Shown: positions 26,393 through 35,320, counted from the first letter of the stretch. The stretch is 64,000 nt of DNA from Streptomyces sp. I05A-00742 (GCF_013055795.1 NZ_JABETO010000007.1:170106-234105), one strand, 5' to 3'. Numbers and translations: made by a program. The notes: a model not told the origin generated them from the letters alone.

Positions 26393-26857
26393 ATGAGTAC
26401 AGCTCGGCTCAGCCCCCGCCCGGCCGACCCCGGCCCCGCGGCGACGCCGACCTACCGTTTCAGCCTGCCGGCCCGGGCGACGACGCCGCGCCTCGCCCGT
26501 GACGTCGTACGGGTCGTGCTGAACGCCGACCACGCCACGCTCGTCGACGACGCGCGGCTCTGCGTCTCGGACGCGGTGACCGCCGTCCTGTCCGGGACGG
26601 CCTCACCCCACGTGCACGTCGACGTCTTCGTGGACCGGGACCGCGTGGTCCTCGCCGTCCTGGACGCCGACCGGACGCGCGACGGCCGCCGGCGGCCGTC
26701 GTCCGGCGAGGCGCTCCGACTGCCGCTGGTGCGACGTCTGTCGGCCGCGTCCGGGGTGACATGGGAGTGGGACGCCGAGCACCGGGTCATGGGACGGCGG
26801 GTGTGGTTCGCGCTGGACGGCAGTACCGGCACCAGCAGGACCGACAGCATCATGTGA
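26393..26857 (+). CDS. HATPase_c_2 (RsbW-like) protein of a whiJ-type triad
   Basis: A 154-residue protein. PATPTYRFSLPARATTPRLA and RDVVRVVLNADHATLVDDAR and LCVSDAVTAVLSG fit the start of anti-sigma kinase-like ATPases common in Streptomyces. The N-box normally reading E-L-x-x-N-A is here SDAVTAVL, and glycine box motifs are poor, so ATP binding may be lost. GAGGGAG precedes the ATG at 26393. It is divergent from the XRE/DUF397 pair, completing the familiar three-gene arrangement. Confidence 0.8.
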   Translation: MSTARLSPRPADPGPAATPTYRFSLPARATTPRLARDVVRVVLNADHATLVDDARLCVSDAVTAVLSGTASPHVHVDVFVDRDRVVLAVLDADRTRDGRRRPSSGEALRLPLVRRLSAASGVTWEWDAEHRVMGRRVWFALDGSTGTSRTDSIM

Positions 26858-26931
26858 AGCACCGCATCCGGTGTGGTGAGCACTAGTCCCAGAGTTCCGC
26901 GTTCGTCTCTCGGGTCCTGGCACCACTGAGA

Positions 26932-27279
26932 GTGCCAGGGACTGGCCCAGTGAAGTGGAACCTTCGTCTGGCGGCCGCCAACCGAGGCATCTGGAAGGCC
27001 GGCGAACTCCAGCGGATGCTCGCCGAGCGTGGCGTTGTGATCAGCGCGGGGAAGATGTCGGGGCTTTGGCCCGGTCAGCCGAACACCGTCAAGCTCGATG
27101 AGCTCGACGTCATCTGCGCGGTGCTCGGATGCGGAGTCGAGGAACTGCTGCTGCCCGAGCCGGAGCGGGTGCCGGCCCCGGCCCCGGCGTCGGCGGCGGA
27201 CTCGCAGGCCACTGCGGTGGGCCAGCCGCGCGCCGTCGCCCCACGTCCTCGCACCGGCAGGTCTCTGCCACCGCGATGA
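26932..27279 (+). CDS. Helix-turn-helix protein attached to a recombinase locus
   Basis: A 115-residue protein. KWNLRLAAANRGIWKAGELQ, RMLAERGVVISAGKMSGLW and VKLDELDVICAVLGCGVEEL form a Cro/C1-like HTH. The rest is a Pro/Ala linker ending GRSLPPR. Homologous genes precede a zinc-finger tyrosine recombinase in many Streptomyces. The stop overlaps the next start as ATGA (27276-27279), showing the original operon. An alternative start is GTG 26950 (VKWNLRL). Confidence 0.75.
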   Translation: MPGTGPVKWNLRLAAANRGIWKAGELQRMLAERGVVISAGKMSGLWPGQPNTVKLDELDVICAVLGCGVEELLLPEPERVPAPAPASAADSQATAVGQPRAVAPRPRTGRSLPPR

Positions 27280-27990
27280 CCTGCGTGCACTGCGGCAAGC
27301 TGCTGCCCGCGGGCTCCCGGCTGGACCGGGCGTACTGCGACAACAAGTGCCGGGGCTTGGCCTCCTACACCGGCGCAAGGCGGGCGTCCCACCCCCACCA
27401 CCCGGCTCAGGACGGAGGACATCCCACGCAGCCTGCTGCCGATGACCGACGACGAAGTGCTCGCCGTCCAGCGGATCGCCGTTACCCCGGCGCAACGGCT
27501 TGTCGTCGCCCTGGCTGCCGTCCACGCGGCCCGCGCTACGGCCATCCGTCGCCTCACCTTGGACGACCTCGACATGCCCAACCGCAGGATCACCATCGCC
27601 GGACATGGCCAACGGCTCGGCGAACTTCCCCACCAGGCGCTGCTGGCCTGGCTCGACCAGCGCCGGGCCACCTGGCCGAAGACCCCCAACCGGCACGTCC
27701 TGATCAACGCGAAGACAGCCCTGGGAACCGGGCCCGTCAGCCCCGAATACCTTAAACGGCACCTGCTGCACCACGGCGTTTACCTCGAACGCATCTACGG
27801 CGACCGGGTACTTCACGAGGCACTGACCGTCGGCACCGACCCACTGCATCTCGCCCTGGTCTTCAACCTGTCCCACACCGCCGCGAGCCGCTACGCGGCC
27901 ATCGCCCAAAACCTGCTCGACGACCAGATCGAGCAGACCGCCGAGATACGGCCGGAAGGGAGAGCGGGCGCTCTTGACGGCTGCCCGTGA
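27276..27990 (+). pseudogene. Disrupted zinc-finger/tyrosine recombinase
   Basis: ATG 27276 begins MTCVHCGKLLPAGSRLDRAY and CDNKCRG, a CxxC/CxxxC zinc finger. At about 27368 a two-base insertion breaks the frame (the expected RRKAGVPPPP lies in the next frame). From about 27400 another frame gives the C-terminal third of a Streptomyces recombinase: MTDDEVLAVQRIAV, HAARATAIRRLTLDDLD, ALLAWLDQRRATWPKT, NRHVLINAKTALGTGPVS, GDRVLHEALTVGTDPLHLAL. The central several hundred residues are missing. It is a decayed mobile-element enzyme; ATG 27442 could still express the C-terminal piece. Confidence 0.75.
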
Positions 27991-28109
27991 AGCGATCCCC
28001 GGCCGAACGGTGCCGGCGGAGCAGACAGAAAAGACCGGAACGGCTTCTGTCGAGGAGCTGCCGTTAAACCAGTGGCGCCCCGTGGACGCGCCTCATAGCT
28101 TGTGCGCTC

Positions 28110-28937
28110 GTGACTGATGATCCGCAGATGCGCCCGAATCGACATGACCTCGGTCGGGTGTTCAACGAAGTGCCCGAGCTCTACGACCGGGTCCGGCCGG
28201 GATACCCCGACGAACTGTTCGCGGACCTTGTCACCGTCACCGGCATGGACGAAAGGTCGTCGGTGCTGGAGGTGGGCTGCGGTACCGGCCAGGCGACGCG
28301 CTCGCTGGCAACGCTTGGATGCTCAGTGACCGCCATCGAGCCGGGCGAAGAAATGGCCGCACTCGCTCGCCGGCGAATCGCCACCTTCGGCAACGTCGAA
28401 GTCGAGACGTCGACGTTTGAGGAGTGGGACGACCGCGGTCGACGCTTCGATGTCCTTGTGGCTGCGTCGTCGTGGCACTGGGTCGACCCGTCGATCGGCT
28501 GGCGGCGAGCGCACGACGTGCTCCATCCCGCAGGCTGGATGGCACTGCTCGGCAACGTCGTTGTCCGCCGAGTGGGAGAGCCGGAGGTGTATGCCGAGAC
28601 CGCCGATCTCCACGAGCGGTTCTGCCCCGGGAACCCCGACTGGGGTCATCCGCCCCTGGAGGACGACGTGCGCACCACCGACGAGGGCTGGGGACTGGTC
28701 GAAGATCCTGGCGGATTGTTCGGCTCAACGATCGTGCGCTGGTACCCGACCGTTCAGTGGTTCGACGGGGACGGTTTTGCCGATCACCTTCGCTCGTTGT
28801 CGCTGTACCGGAGGCTCGACCGCGACGTCCGTGAACCCCTGCTCGACGCAATCGCCGAGCGCATCCGCACACGGATGGGCGACCGAGCATCACGCCGATA
28901 CCTGAGCGTCCTCCGCGTCGGACAGCGCACCGAGTGA
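28110..28937 (+). CDS. Class I SAM-dependent methyltransferase
   Basis: A 275-residue methyltransferase. The opening FNEVPELYDRVRPGYPDELF and SAM motif I VLEVGCGTGQATRSLA are typical of the methyltransferase_11 group, followed by VTAIEPGEEMAALARRR and the post-motif FDVLVAASSWHWVDP. The substrate is unknown. GTG 28110 lacks a Shine-Dalgarno, and a TAGCTT box about 8-13 bp upstream suggests a leaderless mRNA. It follows the recombinase relic and has a softer codon bias, so it probably belongs to the acquired region. Confidence 0.88.
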   Translation: MTDDPQMRPNRHDLGRVFNEVPELYDRVRPGYPDELFADLVTVTGMDERSSVLEVGCGTGQATRSLATLGCSVTAIEPGEEMAALARRRIATFGNVEVETSTFEEWDDRGRRFDVLVAASSWHWVDPSIGWRRAHDVLHPAGWMALLGNVVVRRVGEPEVYAETADLHERFCPGNPDWGHPPLEDDVRTTDEGWGLVEDPGGLFGSTIVRWYPTVQWFDGDGFADHLRSLSLYRRLDRDVREPLLDAIAERIRTRMGDRASRRYLSVLRVGQRTE

Positions 28938-29213
28938 GCCCAGCGGTGGAGGACCTGCCGATTCATCGGCAACGGACCCACCGCACTTCCATGCCTGCCT
29001 GCCCAAGACGCCGGGGGACCCAGTGAAAGCACTTCAGTCACGCTGAACTCACGGCCGGCGCGCCGGTAAGAGCCCTGTCACCAGCCGCAAATGAGGGGCA
29101 TCACATCCGGAGCGACAGGGGTGCCGTATCGAGCGGCGAACCAACCGACAAGCAACCCGCCAGGAAGCGTACGGCTTCCCTTGTCCGGATCAGCAGTGAG
29201 CCGCCGACATTGA

Positions 29214-31067
29214 TCAGGCCCTCCCGGTGATCTCCGACAAGAGGTCTCGCGCCGACCGTTCGTCTCCCTCGGCCACCAGCCACTGCGCGTACTGGGACAC
29301 GGCGTAGGAGTCGCCATCCGGTCCTGGGCCGTGCAGCCGGGCCAGCTCGCCTTCGAGGACGTCGAGGACGTCGAGGTCGGCCGGTGTCCCGCTTTCGTCG
29401 TGTATTCGGGCGATGGCGGCGGTCACCCGGTCTTCGGCGTGGTCGGCCACTCCCTCGGATGCCTCCCGTGCTGCGTGGACATGGCCGGCCACCGCTGCGT
29501 ACACCTCGCTGGCCGCTTCGACGTCACCGATCTCGTCGAGCAGCCGGGCGAGCCTGACGGTGGCCTCGGCTTCCGCTGCGGTACGACCGAGTTTGCGGAC
29601 ACACGCGTAGGCTGCGCGCGCCGCCTCCGTGTCACCGACCTCGTGGAGCAGGCGGCCGAGCTTGAGGACGGCCGCGTCGGCGGCCGGGATGCCGCCGAGT
29701 TCGCGGACGCATATCCAGTACGCGTCGTGGCACCAGGTGTAGGGCCGAGTGCCGTAGACCTCGTAGTCGGACGGAGGGAGCAGCGCAGCCAGTCTCTCCC
29801 CGATGGAGGCGACGGCCTCAAGGGGTTCGGCGGAACCGTTGGCAAGGGCGTAGTGCCATGCACCAGCCGCGAACTCGTTCCGGCTCAGCAAGTCCGCGAC
29901 GGCTTCCGTCGCCGTGTCATCTGCCTCGCGGGCGTACAGGAAGGCCAGGTCGACGGCCACCTGTCCGATCTGCCTCTCTTCGAGGTCACCGCCGATCCGC
30001 TCCAGGGCCGCCTCCGCGGCCTCGAAGTCACGGGCGTACAAGGCCAGGCCGAATTCGACCACGAGGGAGGACGGTTGGTAGGCCCCCCGCAGCTCCGCCG
30101 CCGCTGCGGCACGGTTGCCTTGCTGTGCGAGGCGGTAGCCGTGTTCGGCGGGTGTCTCCATGCCGGCTCGCTGCCTGGCCTCCGCGAGGAGGGCCGGGTC
30201 CGCGGCCTCATGGACGATCAAGTAGGCGGCCCGCGCCGCATCCTGCCTCCCGTCCGACTGCAGCCGAACGCAGAGGTCCAGGGCGGACCGTGCGCGCTGC
30301 CTCAGCTCCTCGGCGAACCCGGTCTCCTCGCGCTCGGTGTGCAGTCCGTCAAGGCACGTCTGCGCCTCCACAGTTGTGTGCGCGTCGCCCAGGTCTGTGG
30401 CCCTTCGATACGCGGCAGCCGCGCCATCGAGGTCACCCCGCTGCTCCCGGTACCAGCCCAGGCTCAGACAGGCACTGCCCGTCGCCGCTGCGGGCAATCC
30501 GGTTGCGGCCAGGTGGTCGCGGGTCAGGGCATCGGCTTCGTCAGCGAGGCCGTGGTCGGACCGGCTCTGATACGCCGAAGTGCGGAAGCCCTGACCGTGC
30601 CGCAGTGGTGCCAGCCAGCGGGGATCGGTGACCCACACGTCGTAGTCGGCATGGACGAGGCGGTCTTCGAGCTTCCAGCGGTTGTCCCACTGGTGGTAGT
30701 GGGCGTCGAGGCTGTCGAAGTGGTCCTCGTGGAAGTCGGCGAGACGGTCTGCACGAGCGTCGTCGTCGGGGGCGTTGTGGATGGCCACCCGCTCCACCGC
30801 CCGTACGAAACGGCGGCTGTTGGCGTCGGTCCACACCGGGTCGATGCACTCCTCGATGCCGACGAGGTCGTGGAGGGGGCCGTGACGCCGATGCGCCACA
30901 CCGTCAGCAGCGTCCCAGAGCACGCGGAAGAAGAAGCTCGCATCGTCCGGCAGCAGGCCCTCCCGGCCCCATGCCCGGTCGTACCGGACGAGGAAGACCC
31001 GGAACCTCACGCGTTGCTCAGTGGTGTCCAACTCCAGGACACGAACGCTGTAGAGAAAGGTGGACAT
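29214..31067 (-). CDS. Uncharacterised N-terminal module fused to TPR repeats
   Basis: A 617-residue cytoplasmic protein. Residues 1-165 repeat the module of the gene at 21434: MSTFLYSVRVLELDTT, RFRVFLVRYD (21-30), DDASFFFRVLW (41-51), TDANSRRF, YDVWVTDPRWLAPLR. The rest is helical tetratricopeptide-type repeats: LSLGWYREQRGDLDGAAAAY, GYRLAQQGNRAAAAAELRG, LLHEVGDTEAARAAYACVRK, LLDEIGDVEAASEVYAAVAG. It is probably a protein-interaction scaffold. No enzyme motif seen. The partner may be the WD40-like paralogue. Confidence 0.8.
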   Translation of the reverse strand: MSTFLYSVRVLELDTTEQRVRFRVFLVRYDRAWGREGLLPDDASFFFRVLWDAADGVAHRRHGPLHDLVGIEECIDPVWTDANSRRFVRAVERVAIHNAPDDDARADRLADFHEDHFDSLDAHYHQWDNRWKLEDRLVHADYDVWVTDPRWLAPLRHGQGFRTSAYQSRSDHGLADEADALTRDHLAATGLPAAATGSACLSLGWYREQRGDLDGAAAAYRRATDLGDAHTTVEAQTCLDGLHTEREETGFAEELRQRARSALDLCVRLQSDGRQDAARAAYLIVHEAADPALLAEARQRAGMETPAEHGYRLAQQGNRAAAAAELRGAYQPSSLVVEFGLALYARDFEAAEAALERIGGDLEERQIGQVAVDLAFLYAREADDTATEAVADLLSRNEFAAGAWHYALANGSAEPLEAVASIGERLAALLPPSDYEVYGTRPYTWCHDAYWICVRELGGIPAADAAVLKLGRLLHEVGDTEAARAAYACVRKLGRTAAEAEATVRLARLLDEIGDVEAASEVYAAVAGHVHAAREASEGVADHAEDRVTAAIARIHDESGTPADLDVLDVLEGELARLHGPGPDGDSYAVSQYAQWLVAEGDERSARDLLSEITGRA

Positions 31068-32021
31068 GGCGCACTATCCCGATCAGGAGGAGGGCTTCAC
31101 ATCACCGCGTGGCGCGGCTTCCGCAACGCTACAAGCCACCTGTGACATCTCGGCTGCCTCCCGTTTCGTCCAGCATCGAACAGGAGCTTGTCGATTCCGG
31201 TGGGGCTTCACCCACCGCTGCCGTACGGCCCGGGGGACTCACTCACACACTCCGGTGGTGGCCTGAATGTGGACCCTGGCTCCGACTGGACAGTTCTGTA
31301 GCCGGAGACCGGTCAACTCAAGTGCTGGTCCGGGTGATGTCGACGTCGAGACAGTGTCGGAAACCCAGCTTTGTCGCGGTTGGCGTCAAGGTGACCATCA
31401 ATGGATGACACGTACGCCCAAGCCGCATACGTAGGAGGCCGGTGACTCCGCCCGGCCGATGCCGTTCTGCTGCGGGTCGCCTCTGGAGGAGCCGGAGGAG
31501 TTCAGCACGCTGCGAACAACTGCCCCGGCGCCTTCCGGGCCTCGCCCTGCACGCCGCCCCGTGGGCGGTGCTGTCGACAGACAAGGAGCGGGTCACACCG
31601 CCAATGAGGCGATGACCCCGGCGAGCACCAGGGCACGGAAGCGCGGACGTGACATGTCGTCCCCCTCTTCGTCCCGGGTACGCGACGGGCCCGGGGGCGC
31701 GAACACGCACCCGTGTCGACGCGAATGCCTGCCTCATCTTCCAGCCGGGTGCGCACCACCGGCCATCACCCGCACCGGTGACGCTACGAGGACGCCAGTC
31801 GCGCCTGGCGCCAAGTGGCACCAAGTGGCGTCGAGTGGTGCCACCCGCCATCTCGGGGTGCCATTCCGCGCCCCCAGGAGTGCGTGAGCATGCATGGCGC
31901 CACCCTGGCGCAGGTCGATCTCCTTATGTTTCCGCAGGTAGGGCGGCTTCTTCTGCTCGCACCACCCGCGAGGCGCCATCGGGGCTTGCGTATGGCGCCA
32001 CTATGGTGCCAAACTACTGCC
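31068..32021. other. 954-bp gene-free stretch with remnants and an operator array
   Basis: No full gene is supported. A 20-codon minus-strand ORF at 31593-31655 (MSRPRFRALVLAGVIASLAV) has GAGGGGG before it and looks like a lone signal helix, possibly a truncated secreted protein. The last 220 bp hold the repeated TGGCGCCA-type sites that control the next gene. Base composition and codon bias are below the core average, consistent with a decayed insertion edge. Confidence 0.45.
31806..32011. promoter_or_regulatory. Array of TGGCGCCA-type operators of the RHH regulator
   Basis: Four octamers, TGGCGCCA, TGGCACCA, TGGCGTCG and TGGTGCCA, sit at 31806, 31816, 31826 and 31836, exactly 10 bp apart. 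Further copies are TGGCGCCA at 31895 and 31993, a partial TGGCGCAG at 31906, AGGCGCCA at 31971 and TGGTGCCA at 32004. The last ends 10 bp before the start of an RHH protein. Ribbon-helix-helix proteins typically bind tandem short sites cooperatively one helical turn apart. Confidence 0.7.
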
Positions 32022-32540
32022 ATGGACCTCACGCCGTATGTCGACACCCTCCGCCGTGAACTCGCGGTGGCCGCCGAGGCCGGCGGGGAAGATGCCCGCG
32101 AGCTGGCCGAGCGGCTCACGGCTCCGCTGGAGTCGGCGACCCGTCTGACCATGCTCAATGTGCTCTCCGCCGCGATGGACGAGATCACCCGCGAGCTCGC
32201 CCCCGGCTCGGTCGACGTACGGCTGCGCGGGCTGGACCCGGACTTCGTGGTGACGCCGCCGCCCGCGGAGGGGGGTGCACCGGCGGAGCAGGGCGCGCCG
32301 GTCGAATCGTTCAGGGCCGCGGCCCCGGCCGAGGGTGACGAGGGTGGCACCGCCCGCGTCAATCTGCGGCTGCCGGCGCACCTCAAGGCGCGTGCCGAGG
32401 AGGCGGCGAGCCGGGAGGGGCTGTCGGTCAACGCGTGGCTGGTGCGGGCGGTGTCGGCGGCGGTCGACGGTGGTGCCGGGCCGCGTACGACGGAGAAGAC
32501 CCGGACGGTCGGACAGAGCTTCACGGGCTGGGTGCGCTAG
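32022..32540 (+). CDS. HicB-like/ribbon-helix-helix regulator
   Basis: A 172-residue protein. Residues 1-65 are helical (LTPYVDTLRRELAVAAEAGG, LTMLNVLSAAMDEITREL), a flexible Pro/Glu/Ala linker follows, and residues 113-150 form a ribbon-helix-helix: TARVNLRLPAHLKARAEEAA and SREGLSVNAWLVRAVSAAV. It resembles orphan HicB-family antitoxin-like regulators without a toxin partner. The start ATG has no Shine-Dalgarno. It heads an operon with DUF4097 and an ABC exporter and is preceded by repeated 8-bp sites, so autoregulation is likely. Confidence 0.85.
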   Translation: MDLTPYVDTLRRELAVAAEAGGEDARELAERLTAPLESATRLTMLNVLSAAMDEITRELAPGSVDVRLRGLDPDFVVTPPPAEGGAPAEQGAPVESFRAAAPAEGDEGGTARVNLRLPAHLKARAEEAASREGLSVNAWLVRAVSAAVDGGAGPRTTEKTRTVGQSFTGWVR

Positions 32541-32621
32541 CCGCGCCCTGCTCGTACCCCTTCATCCACACCACGTCCCACCAGCGGGGACGTTCCGAAG
32601 ACCCAAGAGGACGGGACAGCC

Positions 32622-33464
32622 ATGCCTTCTTTCGACACTCCCGAACCGATCTCGGCCACGGCGCGCGTGGAGGCCGGTTCCCTCCAGTTCACCGCAAGCG
32701 ACCGGCTCGACACCGTCGTCGAGGTGCGGCCGCGCGACCCGAAGAAGGACCAGGACGTGCGGGCGGCCGACCAGACCGAGGTCGCCTGTGTGAGCGGCGT
32801 ACTGACCGTGAGGACGCCCAAGGCCGGCCTGTTCGGCCGCACCGGTGTCGTCGACGTGACGGTCGAACTGCCCGAGGGCTCGCGCGTCGACATGACCGGC
32901 GCCTGGACCCAGGTGCTCGGCGAGGGCCGGCTCGGTGAGGTCCGGGTGAAGACCTCGTCCGGTGACGTCCGCTTCGACACGACGGGCCCGCTGCACGTGA
33001 CCGCGGCGCACGGCTCGATCGCCGTGGACCGGGTCGAGGGCACGGCCGAGATCACCACCAGCTCCGGCAGCCTGCGCGTCGGCACCGTCGACGGCCCGGC
33101 CGTCCTGAAGAACTCGCACGGCACCACGATCGTCGGGGCCGTGACCGGTGAGCTGCGGGTGCGCGGGGCCAACGGGGACATCGAGATCGGGCGCGCCGGG
33201 GGTTCGGTCACCGCCGCCACCGCCCACGGTGCCCTGCGGGTGGGCGAAGTGGCCGGCGGCATCGTCAGGCTGGAGACCTCCTACGGCGCCATCGAGGTCG
33301 GCGTCCGCGAGGGCACGGCCGCCTGGCTCGACGTCAACTCGGGCTCCGGGCAGGTGCGCAACACGCTCGCCGCGTCCGAGACCCCGGAGAAGACCGAGGA
33401 CACCGTCGAGGTCCACGCCCGCACCCGGCACGGCAACATCGACATCCGCCGCGCCAAGGCCTGA
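32622..33464 (+). CDS. DUF4097 beta-helix protein
   Basis: A 280-residue protein. After an N-terminal strand region (EPISATARVEAGSLQFTASD) it forms a right-handed beta-helix-like repeat: VRVKTSSGDVRFDTTGPLHV, TAAHGSIAVDRVEGTAEITT, SSGSLRVGTVDGPAVLKNSH, GELRVRGANGDIEIGRAGGS. This is the DUF4097/DUF4098 signature. No signal peptide or membrane helix. It lies between the RHH regulator and the ABC exporter; such trios are widespread in Streptomyces and may couple an envelope signal to export. Function unknown. Confidence 0.88.
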   Translation: MPSFDTPEPISATARVEAGSLQFTASDRLDTVVEVRPRDPKKDQDVRAADQTEVACVSGVLTVRTPKAGLFGRTGVVDVTVELPEGSRVDMTGAWTQVLGEGRLGEVRVKTSSGDVRFDTTGPLHVTAAHGSIAVDRVEGTAEITTSSGSLRVGTVDGPAVLKNSHGTTIVGAVTGELRVRGANGDIEIGRAGGSVTAATAHGALRVGEVAGGIVRLETSYGAIEVGVREGTAAWLDVNSGSGQVRNTLAASETPEKTEDTVEVHARTRHGNIDIRRAKA

Positions 33465-33524
33465 GCGCCGCATCCCCGGCCGGCTCCGTCCCTCACTCGC
33501 TTCAGCCTTCGAATGGAGGGCTCC

Positions 33525-34532
33525 ATGCCTTCTTCTGTCATGCCCATGCCTAGTAAGCGCGACAGCCGCCCGTCGCCCGTTGCCGTCTCCGCCGTCGGTC
33601 TGCGCAAGTCGTACGGCGACAAGACCGTCCTCGACGGCATCGATCTGCGTATCCCGGCCGGCTCGGTGTTCGCGCTGCTCGGGCCGAACGGCGCCGGCAA
33701 GACCACCACCGTGCAGATCCTGTCCACGCTCATCACCGCCGACGGCGGCCAGGCCCAGGTCGCGGGCCACGACATCGCCACGTCACCGCACGGGGTGCGT
33801 GCCGCGATCGGCGTCACCGGACAGTTCTCCGCCGTCGACGGCCTGATCACCGGCGAGGAGAACATGCTCCTCATGGCGGACCTGCACCACCTGTCCAAGC
33901 GCGAGGGGCGGCAGGTCGCCGCCGAACTGCTGGAGCGCTTCGACCTGGTGGGCGCGGCGAAGAAGCCCGCCTCCACCTACTCCGGCGGTATGAAGCGCCG
34001 CCTGGACATCGCCATGACGCTGGTCGGCAACCCGCGGATCATCTTCCTCGACGAGCCGACCACGGGCCTCGACCCCCGCTCCCGCCACAACATGTGGGGC
34101 ATCATCCGCGAGTTGGTCTCCGACGGCGTCACCGTCTTCCTCACCACGCAGTACCTGGAGGAGGCCGACCAGCTCGCCGACCGCATCGCCGTGCTCAACG
34201 ACGGCGGGATCGCCGCCGAAGGCAGTGCCGAGGAGCTGAAGCGGCTGGTTCCGGGCGGGCATGTACGGCTCCGCTTCTCCGACCCCGTCGCGTACCAGAA
34301 CGCCGCCTCCGCGCTGCGCGAGGTCACGCGGGACGACGAGGCGCTGGCGCTGCAGATCCCCAGCGACGGCAGCCAGCGCGAACTGCGCTCCATCCTCGAC
34401 TGGCTGGACGCCGCCGGCATCGAGGCGGACGAGCTGACTGTGCACACCCCCGACCTCGACGACGTGTTCTTCGCCCTCACCGGCCCCAACCAGCCGGGCC
34501 AGCCGAACCAGCCCAAGGAGTCCGTCCGATGA
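33525..34532 (+). CDS. ABC transporter ATP-binding protein (DrrA-like)
   Basis: A 335-residue ATPase. Walker A GPNGAGKTT, signature YSGGMKRRLDIAMTLV, Walker B IIFLDEPTTGLDPRSR and switch histidine region VFLTTQYLEEADQLADR are present. The C-terminal extension (LDDVFFALTG) is typical of the DrrA family, which energises drug or lipid export. GGAGGG precedes ATG 33525. It overlaps the permease gene by ATGA. Confidence 0.94.
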   Translation: MPSSVMPMPSKRDSRPSPVAVSAVGLRKSYGDKTVLDGIDLRIPAGSVFALLGPNGAGKTTTVQILSTLITADGGQAQVAGHDIATSPHGVRAAIGVTGQFSAVDGLITGEENMLLMADLHHLSKREGRQVAAELLERFDLVGAAKKPASTYSGGMKRRLDIAMTLVGNPRIIFLDEPTTGLDPRSRHNMWGIIRELVSDGVTVFLTTQYLEEADQLADRIAVLNDGGIAAEGSAEELKRLVPGGHVRLRFSDPVAYQNAASALREVTRDDEALALQIPSDGSQRELRSILDWLDAAGIEADELTVHTPDLDDVFFALTGPNQPGQPNQPKESVR

Positions 34533-35317
34533 GCTCCCTCGCCCTCGCCGTGCGCGACTCGTCCACCATGCTGCGGCGCAACCTCCTGCACGCGCGCCGC
34601 TACCCCTCCCTCACCCTGAACCTGCTGCTGACGCCGATCGTCCTGCTGCTGCTCTTCGTCTACATCTTCGGTGACGTGATGAGCGCGGGCATGGGCGGCG
34701 GCGCCGACCGCTCCGAGTACATCGCCTACGTCGTGCCGGGCATCCTGATGATGACCATCGGGGGCACCGTGGTCGGGACCGCGGTGTCCGTCTCCAACGA
34801 CATGACCGAGGGCATCATCGCCCGCTTCCGCACCATGGCCATCCACCGCGGCTCGGTGCTCATCGGGCACGTCATCGGCAGCGTGCTGCAGTCCGTCGTC
34901 AGCGTGGCCCTCGTGGGTGCCGTGGCCGTGGCCATCGGCTTCCGGTCCACGGATGCCACGCCCCTGGAGTGGCTGGCGGCGTTCGGCCTGATGACGCTGG
35001 TCGCCCTGGCGCTCACCTGGATCGCGGTCGGGATGGGCATGATCAGCCCGAACGCCGAGGCGGCCAGCAACAACGCCCTGCCGCTGATCGTCCTGCCGCT
35101 CATCTCCAGCGCCTTCGTCCCGGTCGACGCGATGCCCGGCTGGTTCCAGCCGGTCGCCGAGTACCAGCCGTTCACCCCGGCCATCGAGACCCTGCGCGGG
35201 CTGCTGCTCGGCAGCGAGATCGGCAACAACGGGTGGATCGCGGTGGCCTGGTGCCTGGGTCTGGCCGTGCTCGGCTACTTCTGGTCGAAGGCGGTCTTCA
35301 ACCGCGACCCGAAGTAG
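34529..35317 (+). CDS. ABC transporter permease (DrrB-like, ABC-2)
   Basis: A 262-residue ABC-2 type permease with six membrane helices. LTLNLLLTPIVLLLLFVYIF is helix 1, EGIIARFRTMAIHRGSVLIG is the coupling region and SSAFVPVDAMPGWFQPVAEY the conserved late loop. It pairs with the ATPase just upstream (4-bp overlap). Substrate unknown; DrrAB-type exporters move hydrophobic drugs or lipids. A very long inverted repeat follows the stop. Confidence 0.93.
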   Translation: MSSLALAVRDSSTMLRRNLLHARRYPSLTLNLLLTPIVLLLLFVYIFGDVMSAGMGGGADRSEYIAYVVPGILMMTIGGTVVGTAVSVSNDMTEGIIARFRTMAIHRGSVLIGHVIGSVLQSVVSVALVGAVAVAIGFRSTDATPLEWLAAFGLMTLVALALTWIAVGMGMISPNAEAASNNALPLIVLPLISSAFVPVDAMPGWFQPVAEYQPFTPAIETLRGLLLGSEIGNNGWIAVAWCLGLAVLGYFWSKAVFNRDPK

Positions 35318-35320
35318 CCA

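Noticed and set aside
26900..28110. Search for attachment sites or a tRNA flanking the recombinase relic
   Set aside because: No tRNA and no convincing flanking direct repeats were visible, so no att site is claimed.
32022..32540. RHH protein considered as half of a toxin-antitoxin pair
   Set aside because: No small toxin-like gene (HicA or similar) is adjacent; the partner genes are DUF4097 and an ABC exporter.
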